A DNA stretch of 64,000 nucleotides from IMG/VR virus record IMGVR_UViG_3300035698_017294, positions 42,198 to 106,197 of that record; one strand, given 5' to 3'. The notes under the pieces are model-generated. The model searched no databases and had not been told where the DNA came from. It worked only from the letters and a program-made list of their open reading frames with translations. The translations under genes and the position numbers were made by a program. This DNA comes from a virus. Positions 8,375-16,703 of the stretch are shown here, piece by piece (position 1 is the stretch's first letter; each line of letters begins with the position of its first letter).

Positions 8375-9564
8375 TTGAAAAGTTCTCTTATTGCTTTTTC
8401 CAATATTTCAGCCTGCTTATCGGCTTCTGACTTATTATAGTTTGTTTGGAAAACCATTAGATTTTTTTGGAGTGACTCTGCAATTGGGCATAGCCCAGGT
8501 TTGTATGAAATATTACCGTATATCTCAGGTAATCTTTTTCTAAACTCTCCTGTTTGCATTAATGGCTCCAGGTAAGGCACGCTCCAAGCACTGTAAAATG
8601 CTTCTCCACCCAGTTCTACAACTTTAGTTTGAAACTCTTTCCAACTTACTCCGTGTGTACTGCCGTTAAATCGGGCAGCAACTGACCAGTAGGAATGGAT
8701 TGCATTAGAAGAAATAGTTTGTAATCCAAATATACCTTGCCCAGTGTTAAGTGCACGGGAAATAATTTCGCCAGCGTAATACCTTTTTTGGACTAAATCT
8801 TCTAATTGCTCTAGTTGCCCCAGGGCCACAGCTGAACATAACTCTGATAATCTGTAATTCCAGCCTAGTGAATCATGTCTTTTGTATAAAGGATCCTTAA
8901 AAACTATTGGGTCAAGCTTGACTTTTCCTTCATCTGCTTTTAAAGCTTTAAAACCGTGGCCTCCTAATTTTCGCGCTTTAACTGCTAAGTCTGCATTATC
9001 GGTGATTAATATTCCCCCTTCCCCGCAGGACAGATGCTTTGAAGTTTCGAAACTGAAACTTGACATATCGCCGTGTTCCCCAACTATTTTATTATTATAA
9101 ACTCCTAAAAAGCATTCTGCATTATCCTCGATTACGGGAATACCATGCCGTTTTGATATTTCCATAATGGCTTTCATGTCGCAAGGTACTCCGTAGACAC
9201 TTACAGTCATAATGGCTTTAGTTTTTTTGGTTATTTTATTTTTTATACTTTCAGGATCTATAGTAAAAGTATAGGGAGACACATCAGCGTAGACTGGAAT
9301 AGCGTTAGCGTGTAAAGTGGCTGCTGTATTCATTATCACAGTAAGTGCTGGGGAGATAACCTCATCTCCCGCTCGAACACCCACAGCTTCTAAAGCTGCG
9401 TGTAGGGTTGATGTGCCAGAATTAAAGGCTATTCCGTATTTTTTGTTGAACTTATTAGCGAAAGCTTTTTCAAGCGTAGTAGTGAAATCACCTTGTGTAG
9501 CACTATGTTTATCCTCAAACAAAACCTGCGCAAGGTATTTTAGTTCGTTTCCATCATATTTCAT
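8371..9564 (-). CDS. DegT/DnrJ/EryC1-family sugar aminotransferase
   Basis: A 397-residue PLP enzyme that keeps the catalytic lysine: the motif reads FETSKHLSCGEGG, in clear contrast to the histidine-bearing paralogue at 3.4 kb. Other family features are FNSGTSTLHAAL, GDEVISPALT, VIEDNAEC and the C-terminal LGWNYRLSELCSAVALGQLE. It should aminate a keto-sugar for the NeuB-linked branch. The start forms an ATGA overlap with the SDR gene. Confidence 0.9.
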   Translation of the reverse strand: MKYDGNELKYLAQVLFEDKHSATQGDFTTTLEKAFANKFNKKYGIAFNSGTSTLHAALEAVGVRAGDEVISPALTVIMNTAATLHANAIPVYADVSPYTFTIDPESIKNKITKKTKAIMTVSVYGVPCDMKAIMEISKRHGIPVIEDNAECFLGVYNNKIVGEHGDMSSFSFETSKHLSCGEGGILITDNADLAVKARKLGGHGFKALKADEGKVKLDPIVFKDPLYKRHDSLGWNYRLSELCSAVALGQLEQLEDLVQKRYYAGEIISRALNTGQGIFGLQTISSNAIHSYWSVAARFNGSTHGVSWKEFQTKVVELGGEAFYSAWSVPYLEPLMQTGEFRKRLPEIYGNISYKPGLCPIAESLQKNLMVFQTNYNKSEADKQAEILEKAIRELFK

Positions 9565-10324
9565 GTTTTATCTTAAAGTTTGTTGTTTTTAATTGGTTTT
9601 GCCGCCACTCAGCATGTCTAAACATATTGGTGTTTTTCAAGTGCTTATTAGCATTTATGTACTCCAATATTTCTTTTAACGTGCATTCCTTTTGTAGTAC
9701 AAAACTGTGGCCTAGCCCTGTTATGAGATGTTTGAAAAAGTCTAAATCCTCTTTGTAATCTAAAGTTAATCGAATTGTGTTATCCTTATACCCATCAGGT
9801 ACGGATTTTAATTGGCTTATATCGATATTTGGTATTTTGGTAAAATAAGGTTCTATCATTTCAGTATCATCTGTATCTTTTATATCACAAACGTGTTGTA
9901 ACGCTTTGCGGCTTATCCCATAAGTAAACCCACCGCATACGATACTGGGGCTATAAATAAAATCGTTACCTAAATGCTCGTGTTGGGAAAATGCTAAATC
10001 TGCCAGATGTGGATCACACAATAAATCGTCTCCGTCAGCCGTTACGAAAAAGTTTATATTAAAAGCTTTGCATGCGCTATTCCAGCGAATAAGTTTATCA
10101 GTTTTACTTCCTCTAAAATATTGTATATCGTGCTTAATTGCTAATTCGCATAGTTTGTCGTCTTCGGAATTTTCTGTTGTACACAATATTATTTTGCCAG
10201 CCAAAAGACTATGCTTCATTCTCAGTATCACGTAGACGATTGTGGGAATTCCACATATAGTTAAAAGTGCCTTATTTGGTAATCGCTTTGAGCCTGTTCT
10301 GACTGTAATAAAAATTGCATTCAT
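9554..10324 (-). CDS. NeuA/SpsF-like cytidylyltransferase
   Basis: A 256-residue nucleotidyltransferase. The N-terminus FITVRTGSKRLPNKAL is the signature of the CMP-acylneuraminate/KdsB/SpsF group (activating loop xRxGSxRLPxK), and FVTADGDDLLCDP holds the metal-binding acidic residues. It probably activates the sugar acid made by the NeuB-like enzyme to a CMP-sugar. SpsF-type members have less certain substrates, so the exact donor is open. It overlaps the aminotransferase by 11 bases. Confidence 0.8.
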   Translation of the reverse strand: MNAIFITVRTGSKRLPNKALLTICGIPTIVYVILRMKHSLLAGKIILCTTENSEDDKLCELAIKHDIQYFRGSKTDKLIRWNSACKAFNINFFVTADGDDLLCDPHLADLAFSQHEHLGNDFIYSPSIVCGGFTYGISRKALQHVCDIKDTDDTEMIEPYFTKIPNIDISQLKSVPDGYKDNTIRLTLDYKEDLDFFKHLITGLGHSFVLQKECTLKEILEYINANKHLKNTNMFRHAEWRQNQLKTTNFKIKHEI

Positions 10325-11742
10325 ACTTGCCTAAATCCTCTAAAATCGCTATTATGTTCTAAATATAAAAGTCTCGATTGTTCCCTACTAATGTTCAATT
10401 TTTTAGAGTAGTAGTTATTAATTAAGATCTGATTTGCTTCGAATAGGGCTTTATGAAATCCATCGTCAGTTAAATTGGTAAAATTTATAGTTAGCAAATC
10501 TGAATTTAAATGTTTAGTTTCGTAGAAATCTTGTACTGGATTATCTTTAGATAATAATCCTTGGTCTACGGCGTAGTTAAATAAGGGAGTACCAGGATAA
10601 GGTGTGACAGGCCTAATAGTACGCAATTCGGCACAATTATCGTACTTTAATAGGAAGTCGACTCCCTTTCTCAAGGTATCACAGGTTTCTCCAAGATTCC
10701 CCCATATTATATTAAACCCGATGTGGATATTTTCTTTTTGTGTAGCTTCGATACCTTTTATTATGGTTGAAACTGTTAGTGATTTATTCATTAATTCTAA
10801 TGCATTATCATCCATAGATTCTATGCCGTAATTAATGTATATGCATCCTGCTTTTTTCATCAACGCTAAGATTTTACTATTCGCATAATTTAGTCTTCCG
10901 TTGCATTCCCAAGTAAACTTTCTATACTTTTCTTGGTATCTTATAAAACTCTCGCAAAGTGAAGTTATTCGTTTTTCCCCCAACATTAACAGTTCATCTG
11001 AAAATACAAAATAGTTGATATCATGTAAGTTTTGTAAGTAACTTATTTCGTGTATAATGCTTTCTGCACTTCTACTTCTATGCCCTTTATCCATTCTATA
11101 GCAAAAGTTACAACGAAATGGGCATCCTCGTCCAGATAGTATTGGCATAGAGAAGTCAGTAGCTTTAATCCAAGGCGTGCGTATTAATTTGTAATGGTTT
11201 ATGGGGAATGAATCGTAGGCAGGCATTGGTAATTTATCAATATTTTTAATCTGGTCTCTTGCTGAATTTATTCTTATCTCGTTATTTTCTTGATAAGCTA
11301 TGCCAGGAATATTGGTAAAATTTGTATTACTTTTAAAGGCTTGCACTACTTCTTTAATCGTTTCTTCTCCCTCCCCCATAACAACAAGGTCGGCATTAGT
11401 TTTATTTAAGAAATATTTGGGATCAGGTGAGGGCCCGTGTCCGCCCAATAGGAATAAAGCTGGTCTGTTTTTTGAGTGGTTAATAGCATTCGAGAGCCCG
11501 ATTAATTTTTTAAATTGCCAATAACCTGCTATAACCCCTATTCCTATTAAATCGAAAGGTTCTTCTGTATCCAGATAATTGGTTAAGGCACTATCGGGGC
11601 TATGATTTATATCTTGATGATAAAATGATAAATCACAGTCTTGTCGTAACACACTTGCTAGTGCTGCGATTCCTTGCGGAAACCAACTTATATGTGATTC
11701 ATTGTCGTAAATAACAAAAAGAAAACGTGGGTTATTTTTCAT
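10321..11742 (-). CDS. Cobalamin-binding-type radical SAM protein
   Basis: A 473-residue enzyme with an N-terminal Rossmann-like domain (residues 1-150, including LLGGHGPSPDP and MGEGEETI, typical of B12-binding radical SAM proteins) and a radical SAM core carrying the CxxxCxxC motif in GRGCPFRCNFC (Cys207, 211, 214). The B12-ligand motif DxHxxG is not obvious, so cobalamin binding is uncertain. Relatives methylate or rearrange unactivated carbons in antibiotics, lipids and sugars. In this island it may add a C-methyl group or otherwise modify a sugar. Confidence 0.85.
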   Translation of the reverse strand: MKNNPRFLFVIYDNESHISWFPQGIAALASVLRQDCDLSFYHQDINHSPDSALTNYLDTEEPFDLIGIGVIAGYWQFKKLIGLSNAINHSKNRPALFLLGGHGPSPDPKYFLNKTNADLVVMGEGEETIKEVVQAFKSNTNFTNIPGIAYQENNEIRINSARDQIKNIDKLPMPAYDSFPINHYKLIRTPWIKATDFSMPILSGRGCPFRCNFCYRMDKGHRSRSAESIIHEISYLQNLHDINYFVFSDELLMLGEKRITSLCESFIRYQEKYRKFTWECNGRLNYANSKILALMKKAGCIYINYGIESMDDNALELMNKSLTVSTIIKGIEATQKENIHIGFNIIWGNLGETCDTLRKGVDFLLKYDNCAELRTIRPVTPYPGTPLFNYAVDQGLLSKDNPVQDFYETKHLNSDLLTINFTNLTDDGFHKALFEANQILINNYYSKKLNISREQSRLLYLEHNSDFRGFRQV

Positions 11743-12529
11743 GTAAGCTACCTAACTCAAAACTACTATACCATGGGTCCTTTGTGGTATTTATTATTTG
11801 AATATTTAAGTTTTGTGCTGATCCTTGCAAAATGTCAAAGTCCTTTTTAACTCGCGGTCTGGCGTTATCCAATCCTCCTACGTCAGGTGATCCTTGTTTA
11901 TTAGTAATAATAGTTCCCGGTTTTAAAGCTTTTGCGTATAGGTCTCCACCTCGTGTGTAACTCATATCCATGCCTAAAAGGTAAATTGGATTACATCCCA
12001 TAATAATAGCTGCCGCTATCATATGTAGTGAAACTGAGTCACCGCTACTATAATGTTCTGGGTAATTTGATAATTTTTGGACTTGCTCTTGTATACATAA
12101 TTGGTTCTTGTCAATTCGACTACAACAGGATATTCCATTTTTATAGATTTGTCTAGAGCCGTGCGCTGGGCAAGGTTGAGTATTGAAATGTCTTTGATCA
12201 TATCCTAGAAAATCACAAGATAGGTTAGCGTCTATAAAGGAATAGGGAGTTAAATCTATATTGCGAGCATATAAGACGGTAGCGCCTACCTCATTCATTT
12301 TTCTGTGATGCACGGTTATCGACTCCGAACCGCTAGCTAATACCCAATAGTTTGGCTTTGTTTCTATATGCGTGAACCAATCGTTACATGAAAATTGAAG
12401 TGACGCAGGGTTTTCTTCCATGTAGGTATAAGCTTTCTCTAACTCGTTATTTAAACTGGGACCGTGGCCCATAATCAGAGCTGTTATATTTTTGTGCTTA
12501 TCTACTATATCGTTTAAGTGTAATTTCAT
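11732..12529 (-). CDS. DUF115/Maf-like transferase
   Basis: A 265-residue protein with ALIMGHGPSL near the N-terminus and GDSVSLHMIAAAIIMGCNPIYLLGMDMSYT in the second half (residues about 165-195), the two hallmarks of the DUF115/Maf family. Motility-associated factor proteins of this family transfer pseudaminic or legionaminic acid to flagellin. The protein is much shorter than cellular Maf (600 or more residues) and covers just the catalytic core. Pairing with NeuB- and NeuA-like genes makes nonulosonate transfer the best guess. Confidence 0.7.
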   Translation of the reverse strand: MKLHLNDIVDKHKNITALIMGHGPSLNNELEKAYTYMEENPASLQFSCNDWFTHIETKPNYWVLASGSESITVHHRKMNEVGATVLYARNIDLTPYSFIDANLSCDFLGYDQRHFNTQPCPAHGSRQIYKNGISCCSRIDKNQLCIQEQVQKLSNYPEHYSSGDSVSLHMIAAAIIMGCNPIYLLGMDMSYTRGGDLYAKALKPGTIITNKQGSPDVGGLDNARPRVKKDFDILQGSAQNLNIQIINTTKDPWYSSFELGSLHEK

Positions 12530-13359
12530 AGCACGCCTTTTAGTATGTTTTCATACATCCAATCCTCTGTAATTGCGTATTGCTGAAAGCTTTGAAAATT
12601 GGATTTTACAGCTTTGGCTCTTCTATCATAATCTTCATCTGCCAAAGAGGTCAATATTGATTCTAATTCTTTTAAATTAGTAAAATGTAATATACCTTCG
12701 GGGTCAAAGAAGTCTTTTATATTGGGGCATCCCCAATATATAGGTATGGTACCGACAGCAAAGCAATCTAGTAATTTTTCTGTAAAGTAATTTTCAGCTT
12801 TGCAGTTTTCTGTGACCACGGAGAATCGGTATTTTTTTAAACCTTCTTCTTTCCGGCTTAGTCGCACTCCGGTTCCTGTTCCATACAAATCTATAAGGTG
12901 TTTAAAGCGCAAAGCCGCAGCATGGCGAAATTGGTGTCCTAGAGTAGATTTTTTAGTGGAGTAAATCATAGAAACGCTTTTGGTTTTTTGATGAATTTGG
13001 TACTGTGTTTCCGGTATCCAGCAACCTCCGAATGGAATAAATTTGGTTTTATTGGGGAATTGTGCTAGTAGCTTACTATCGTGAGTCATTGTAAAATCTA
13101 ATAGATCTTTGTAGTTTTCAAAGCTTTCATAGCGCGCAGTAGCGTCCATTAATGTATTTTGTCGATTCTCAAGTAACCAGCCTATTTTTATTTTGGAGTT
13201 TACAGCCTTTATTAAATCTTGGCGAAGATTACGATCGGTAAAAATAGTAATACCATTCCAGTTAAGCTGATCCCGAATATATTCTATTTTGTTAGAATCT
13301 TTATCGTGTACTGATATTTTAAGATGTCGGAATTCATCATCGAATAAGTTTAATTTCAC
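12526..13359 (-). CDS. GT10-like (alpha-1,3-type) fucosyltransferase
   Basis: A 277-residue protein whose C-terminal half carries the GT10 core: KKYRFSVVTENC, then NYFTEKLLDCFAVGTIPIYWG and NIKDFF. This region binds GDP-fucose in bacterial and animal alpha-1,3-fucosyltransferases. GDP-L-colitose differs from GDP-L-fucose only at C3, so a colitosyl transfer is equally possible given the upstream pathway. ATGA overlaps link it to the genes on both sides. Confidence 0.85.
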   Translation of the reverse strand: MKLNLFDDEFRHLKISVHDKDSNKIEYIRDQLNWNGITIFTDRNLRQDLIKAVNSKIKIGWLLENRQNTLMDATARYESFENYKDLLDFTMTHDSKLLAQFPNKTKFIPFGGCWIPETQYQIHQKTKSVSMIYSTKKSTLGHQFRHAAALRFKHLIDLYGTGTGVRLSRKEEGLKKYRFSVVTENCKAENYFTEKLLDCFAVGTIPIYWGCPNIKDFFDPEGILHFTNLKELESILTSLADEDYDRRAKAVKSNFQSFQQYAITEDWMYENILKGVL

Positions 13360-14102
13360 ATTTTAATCCAATCTAACGGTAGCAAATCTGATAAATCATA
13401 GTTACACTTTTTAATACCAAGCCACAACTTAGGTGCTACTACCTGTTTATTTGGGTTCACTCCAAGCCATGCACTCCACCAACTAAAACTACTATTGGCA
13501 ATTATGTGATTATCGCATAATGACTGCACGGCCATATCCACATATTGATTATTACCTTCGATAAATATGGAACGACTGTCTGCTAAATTTTCTTTACACC
13601 AATTTATATCGTCTGATGTTATTATAAAATTACTATCTGGGAATTTATCTTTTGCTTGAGTATAATACTCTGTGCTACAAATTGGAAAACTTTCTGGTTT
13701 TGTTAAGTAGTCGCCTCTACGTACATGAAGGCTTGTATTGATACCAGCGGGTAAAAGTTTTTTTGCTTTATTTAAGATAAATGGTCTAAAAGTAAAATCT
13801 TTTCGTATTACATCTTCTATAGCTTTAAAGTATTTCTCTGATTGGAAATAGCCATATAGATCGCAGTTATCTGGGCAGTTAAAGAGATCGGACCAGTAAT
13901 GAAAATGAAGTTCTTGTACAATAGAAGCATCTGGCACTATCCCAGCTATAGCATCTAATAGAAAACATTTAAACAAATGGTGTCCGCTAAGCGGTAAGCA
14001 CATTTCATAATTATTCTTTAGTGCAACAGCTTTAAGTGCTGCGTACTGGAACATTTGGTTTCCTAAATGTCCGTACGAGCCTAATTTAGAAAAGGTAATC
14101 AT
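13356..14102 (-). CDS. GT11-like (alpha-1,2-type) fucosyltransferase
   Basis: A 248-residue member of GT11. The N-terminal LGSYGHLGNQMFQYAALK, the central LHVRRGDYL (the HxRRxD donor-binding motif) and the late IANSSFSWWSAWLG are diagnostic for alpha-1,2-fucosyltransferases. As with the neighbouring GT10 protein, the real donor may be GDP-colitose. It is translationally coupled to its neighbours. Confidence 0.9.
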   Translation of the reverse strand: MITFSKLGSYGHLGNQMFQYAALKAVALKNNYEMCLPLSGHHLFKCFLLDAIAGIVPDASIVQELHFHYWSDLFNCPDNCDLYGYFQSEKYFKAIEDVIRKDFTFRPFILNKAKKLLPAGINTSLHVRRGDYLTKPESFPICSTEYYTQAKDKFPDSNFIITSDDINWCKENLADSRSIFIEGNNQYVDMAVQSLCDNHIIANSSFSWWSAWLGVNPNKQVVAPKLWLGIKKCNYDLSDLLPLDWIKM

Positions 14103-14776
14103 TTAAAAATCTCCATTGCGCTTACTTCTTCCCCGATAAAGTTAACCGCTTTATCGTGGTATTGTGCTATAGCTTTGGCTCCAACATGCCCAATATGCTC
14201 TACTATAGAGGGTAAGGTACAAATTAAATTACCTCCATATTTTTTAACATCTGTAGTTAAAGCCCAATCCCACTCTTCTCCTATTTTAAAAGGATGCTTC
14301 TCAAAATAGTCCATAGCGATTAATAAATTAGCTCCGCCTATTGATGTTTTAGTACAATAATGTCCATGATCGTCTATTAAATCATGCTGGTTAGTTCGTG
14401 TATCAAAACCAGTAATAACTGGCTGTTGGGTTTCCTGGTATAATTTAACAAGAGCCGTTATCCAATCTTTTGAATACAGCATATCTGCGTCGGTAACTAA
14501 AAAGTATGGAACCTTTTCTACAAGCTTGCGTATTCTAATGTCTTGCGCTATGCGCATTACCTTGCACAATGGAATTCCTATATGCCTATGTACTTGATAG
14601 GTCCATTTATACTCTAAAGCTACACTTCGTAATTGCGCTTGTAAATTTTCGTTAGACCCGTCATCCATAATAATGACTTCGATATCTTCCGGGGTACTAG
14701 AATTAAAGAGGCTAGTTAAACTACGCAATGTAATGTCATCACGGTTATAAGTGCTTATATATAATGGTATTTTCAT
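14099..14776 (-). CDS. GT2-family glycosyltransferase
   Basis: A GT-A fold enzyme of 225 residues. It starts IPLYISTYNRDD, has IIMDDGSNEN as the nucleotide-binding motif, and FLVTDADML as the DxD metal motif. No membrane segment is evident, so it should act at the cytoplasmic face on soluble or lipid-linked acceptors. It overlaps both neighbours by 4 bases. Confidence 0.85.
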   Translation of the reverse strand: MKIPLYISTYNRDDITLRSLTSLFNSSTPEDIEVIIMDDGSNENLQAQLRSVALEYKWTYQVHRHIGIPLCKVMRIAQDIRIRKLVEKVPYFLVTDADMLYSKDWITALVKLYQETQQPVITGFDTRTNQHDLIDDHGHYCTKTSIGGANLLIAMDYFEKHPFKIGEEWDWALTTDVKKYGGNLICTLPSIVEHIGHVGAKAIAQYHDKAVNFIGEEVSAMEIFK

Positions 14777-15426
14777 TTATTAAAGGGCCTTTCGTATTTT
14801 TCATGCCCGGGCATTCCTCCCCACTTTCTAATGTAATACGTTTGACTACGTTGAAAATAAACTTGCAGTTCAGGCGTTTTTTCTAATGTTTGGGAAACTA
14901 ACTTAACTTCGGGTGATAACTCATCTACCAATAAGCACCATTTATCTGGAGCTCCAAGATTACATCGATACATAATATCATTGTCTTCATACCAAGCTGG
15001 CCAAATGATTTCGTCTGCATATTTTCCAGGTGCATATTCTAAGAATTCTGCTCCTTTTCGATTTAGCGCCCATGCAGCAAATCCGCTCGTAGCTCGCATA
15101 AACCAGTACGGAGTGGTCTTTAGATAATTTTTAATTATCTCTATTTGGCCCTGCCCATATCTTATGTCATCATTTAGTATTAGTAAAAAGTCTATTTCTT
15201 TTTCTTTGAAGCTTCGGTTAATTGCACGATTCCAGCTTTTTGCGACCCCTAGATTTTTTGGTTGCGTGTCAATGAATACTTTTGGGTGATCTACGTGTAT
15301 ACTTTGATTTCCGTTATCCACTATATGTATATACTCAAAATGCTCAGACTGTGGTAATAGCGTATCCAAGGATTGTTCTAGTAAATCTTTCCTGTTCAGA
15401 GTAGGTATTGTAATTGCTAATTTCAC
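14773..15426 (-). CDS. GT2-family glycosyltransferase (galactofuranosyl-type layout)
   Basis: A 217-residue GT-A protein with ITIPTLNRKDLL at the start, HIVDNGNQS, NLGVAKSWNRAI and LLILNDDIRYG, where NDD stands for the DxD motif. The NLGxxxxxNRAI spacing is common in rhamnosyl- and galactosyltransferases of O-antigen loci. It is the promoter-proximal gene of the glycan island and overlaps the actin-like gene upstream by 4 bases, so island expression may be coupled to it. Confidence 0.8.
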   Translation of the reverse strand: MKLAITIPTLNRKDLLEQSLDTLLPQSEHFEYIHIVDNGNQSIHVDHPKVFIDTQPKNLGVAKSWNRAINRSFKEKEIDFLLILNDDIRYGQGQIEIIKNYLKTTPYWFMRATSGFAAWALNRKGAEFLEYAPGKYADEIIWPAWYEDNDIMYRCNLGAPDKWCLLVDELSPEVKLVSQTLEKTPELQVYFQRSQTYYIRKWGGMPGHEKYERPFNK

Positions 15427-16430
15427 GTATCTTCCTCTATAACAGCCTCAGATAGCGCTCCAGCTGCTACGGCGTGTAGCGGGTCCGCGACTAACTCGAT
15501 ACTTTTAATGTTAATTGGGAAGTCCAGTTCATCGTAAATTCTTTTGAACACGTCAATAAATCCGTCTGCCATCGAAGTTCCACCACCACATACAATCTTT
15601 ACAGGTGTCTTAAAATGTGGCATACCTTCGCTTGTATTGAACAGGTGTGCTATATGAGTTAGGATATTTTTGATCGCATGGGTATAGTAGCTGCGTATAG
15701 CCAGTTGCTCTCTGCCAGCGTCCGATAAATTCTTAGTTAAAGAAAAGTCGGGGTCTTCCTTTATAGAAGTAATCTGTGGTATTGGGGTAGCTGTATCACG
15801 CGCTGCTTGTTGATCAATCCAGTCGCCTGATTTTGTAACACTAAAGTCTAGGGCAGCGACACCACGATACATCACAGTAACGTTAGCCATGCCGGCTCCC
15901 CAAGATATGGCTATCCCAGTGTAATCTTCGTCAGCCAAGGAACCATAGGCTAGGGCATGAGCTTCTTTAACTGTCTTTGGTGTATAGCCCAGGGATGCTA
16001 AAATAGCGTCAATTACATCTGTGTGATAATTTGTATGCGCGTCAGAATCAATAGGTTTGGAGGGTGTTACATAGATACAGGTTTCGTCCTCAATCTCAGG
16101 ATCGCCGAGAATGGCAGCTATTACAGCTTTAATAATTGGAAGAGCGTCTTTTTCAGACGGATTAAGTAACCCCAAAGCCATTGGACGCCGTAGCTCAATG
16201 TTGCCAAAAATATTAGCATAATCGTAAGCACCATTGCCAATAACGTATACATTGTCCCCAATGCGTACATAATTTATCCTCATTCGAACTAGTTCGTTTT
16301 TTCGTTGTTCCCACTTCCCCAAATAAACGAAAGCATTTCGTTCTGATGAAAACGTAGTTGTGTTCTTTTTACCTTTGGTTCGTCTAGCACCGACTATATT
16401 GCCGGTGCCAACATCAATTCCTACTGGCAT
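15423..16430 (-). CDS. Actin-fold ATPase (ParM/MreB-like)
   Basis: A 335-residue protein of the actin/Hsp70 ATPase fold. Phosphate 1 is GIDVGTGNIVGAR at residues 4-16, phosphate 2 is AISWGAGMANVTV, and the adenosine motif is IVCGGGTSMADGF. Phage-encoded actins can form filaments that move plasmid-like genomes or position virion assembly. The immediately upstream small membrane protein gene may encode its partner. An alternative is a non-polymerising MreB-like regulator. A GGAGGAGAAATAA sequence precedes the ATG. Confidence 0.8.
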   Translation of the reverse strand: MPVGIDVGTGNIVGARRTKGKKNTTTFSSERNAFVYLGKWEQRKNELVRMRINYVRIGDNVYVIGNGAYDYANIFGNIELRRPMALGLLNPSEKDALPIIKAVIAAILGDPEIEDETCIYVTPSKPIDSDAHTNYHTDVIDAILASLGYTPKTVKEAHALAYGSLADEDYTGIAISWGAGMANVTVMYRGVAALDFSVTKSGDWIDQQAARDTATPIPQITSIKEDPDFSLTKNLSDAGREQLAIRSYYTHAIKNILTHIAHLFNTSEGMPHFKTPVKIVCGGGTSMADGFIDVFKRIYDELDFPINIKSIELVADPLHAVAAGALSEAVIEEDT

Positions 16431-16703
16431 TTATTTCTCCTCCGTATCAACACTGATGCGGCTTTCTACTGTTTCTATATCTGGCACACCGTAGCCGCCG
16501 ACCAGGTCTCTTGAATCAATTGTTCGTACACCGTGTTTATCGCCCGGCTTCGTTGCCTTGTTGCTAACGTAACTGTTTTTGCGTGTACTAATTTCAATTA
16601 ATCCCGATAGTAGATTCTGCAGCATTCTTTCATTATTCCGCATCGTCCCCAATACCTGCCAAGCACAGTACGCTATAGCTATGAGAAGGATTTCAGTAAT
16701 CAT
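16431..16703 (-). CDS. Small membrane-anchored protein beside the actin-like gene
   Basis: A protein of 90 residues with one N-terminal hydrophobic helix (about residues 3-20, TEILLIAIAYCAWQVLGT) followed by a charged, Gly/Asp-rich cytoplasmic-like tail. No family is recognised. The gene touches the actin-like gene with no gap and overlaps the GT9-like gene by 11 bases, so a role as membrane anchor or adaptor for the filament protein is an inference. Confidence 0.7.
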   Translation of the reverse strand: MITEILLIAIAYCAWQVLGTMRNNERMLQNLLSGLIEISTRKNSYVSNKATKPGDKHGVRTIDSRDLVGGYGVPDIETVESRISVDTEEK

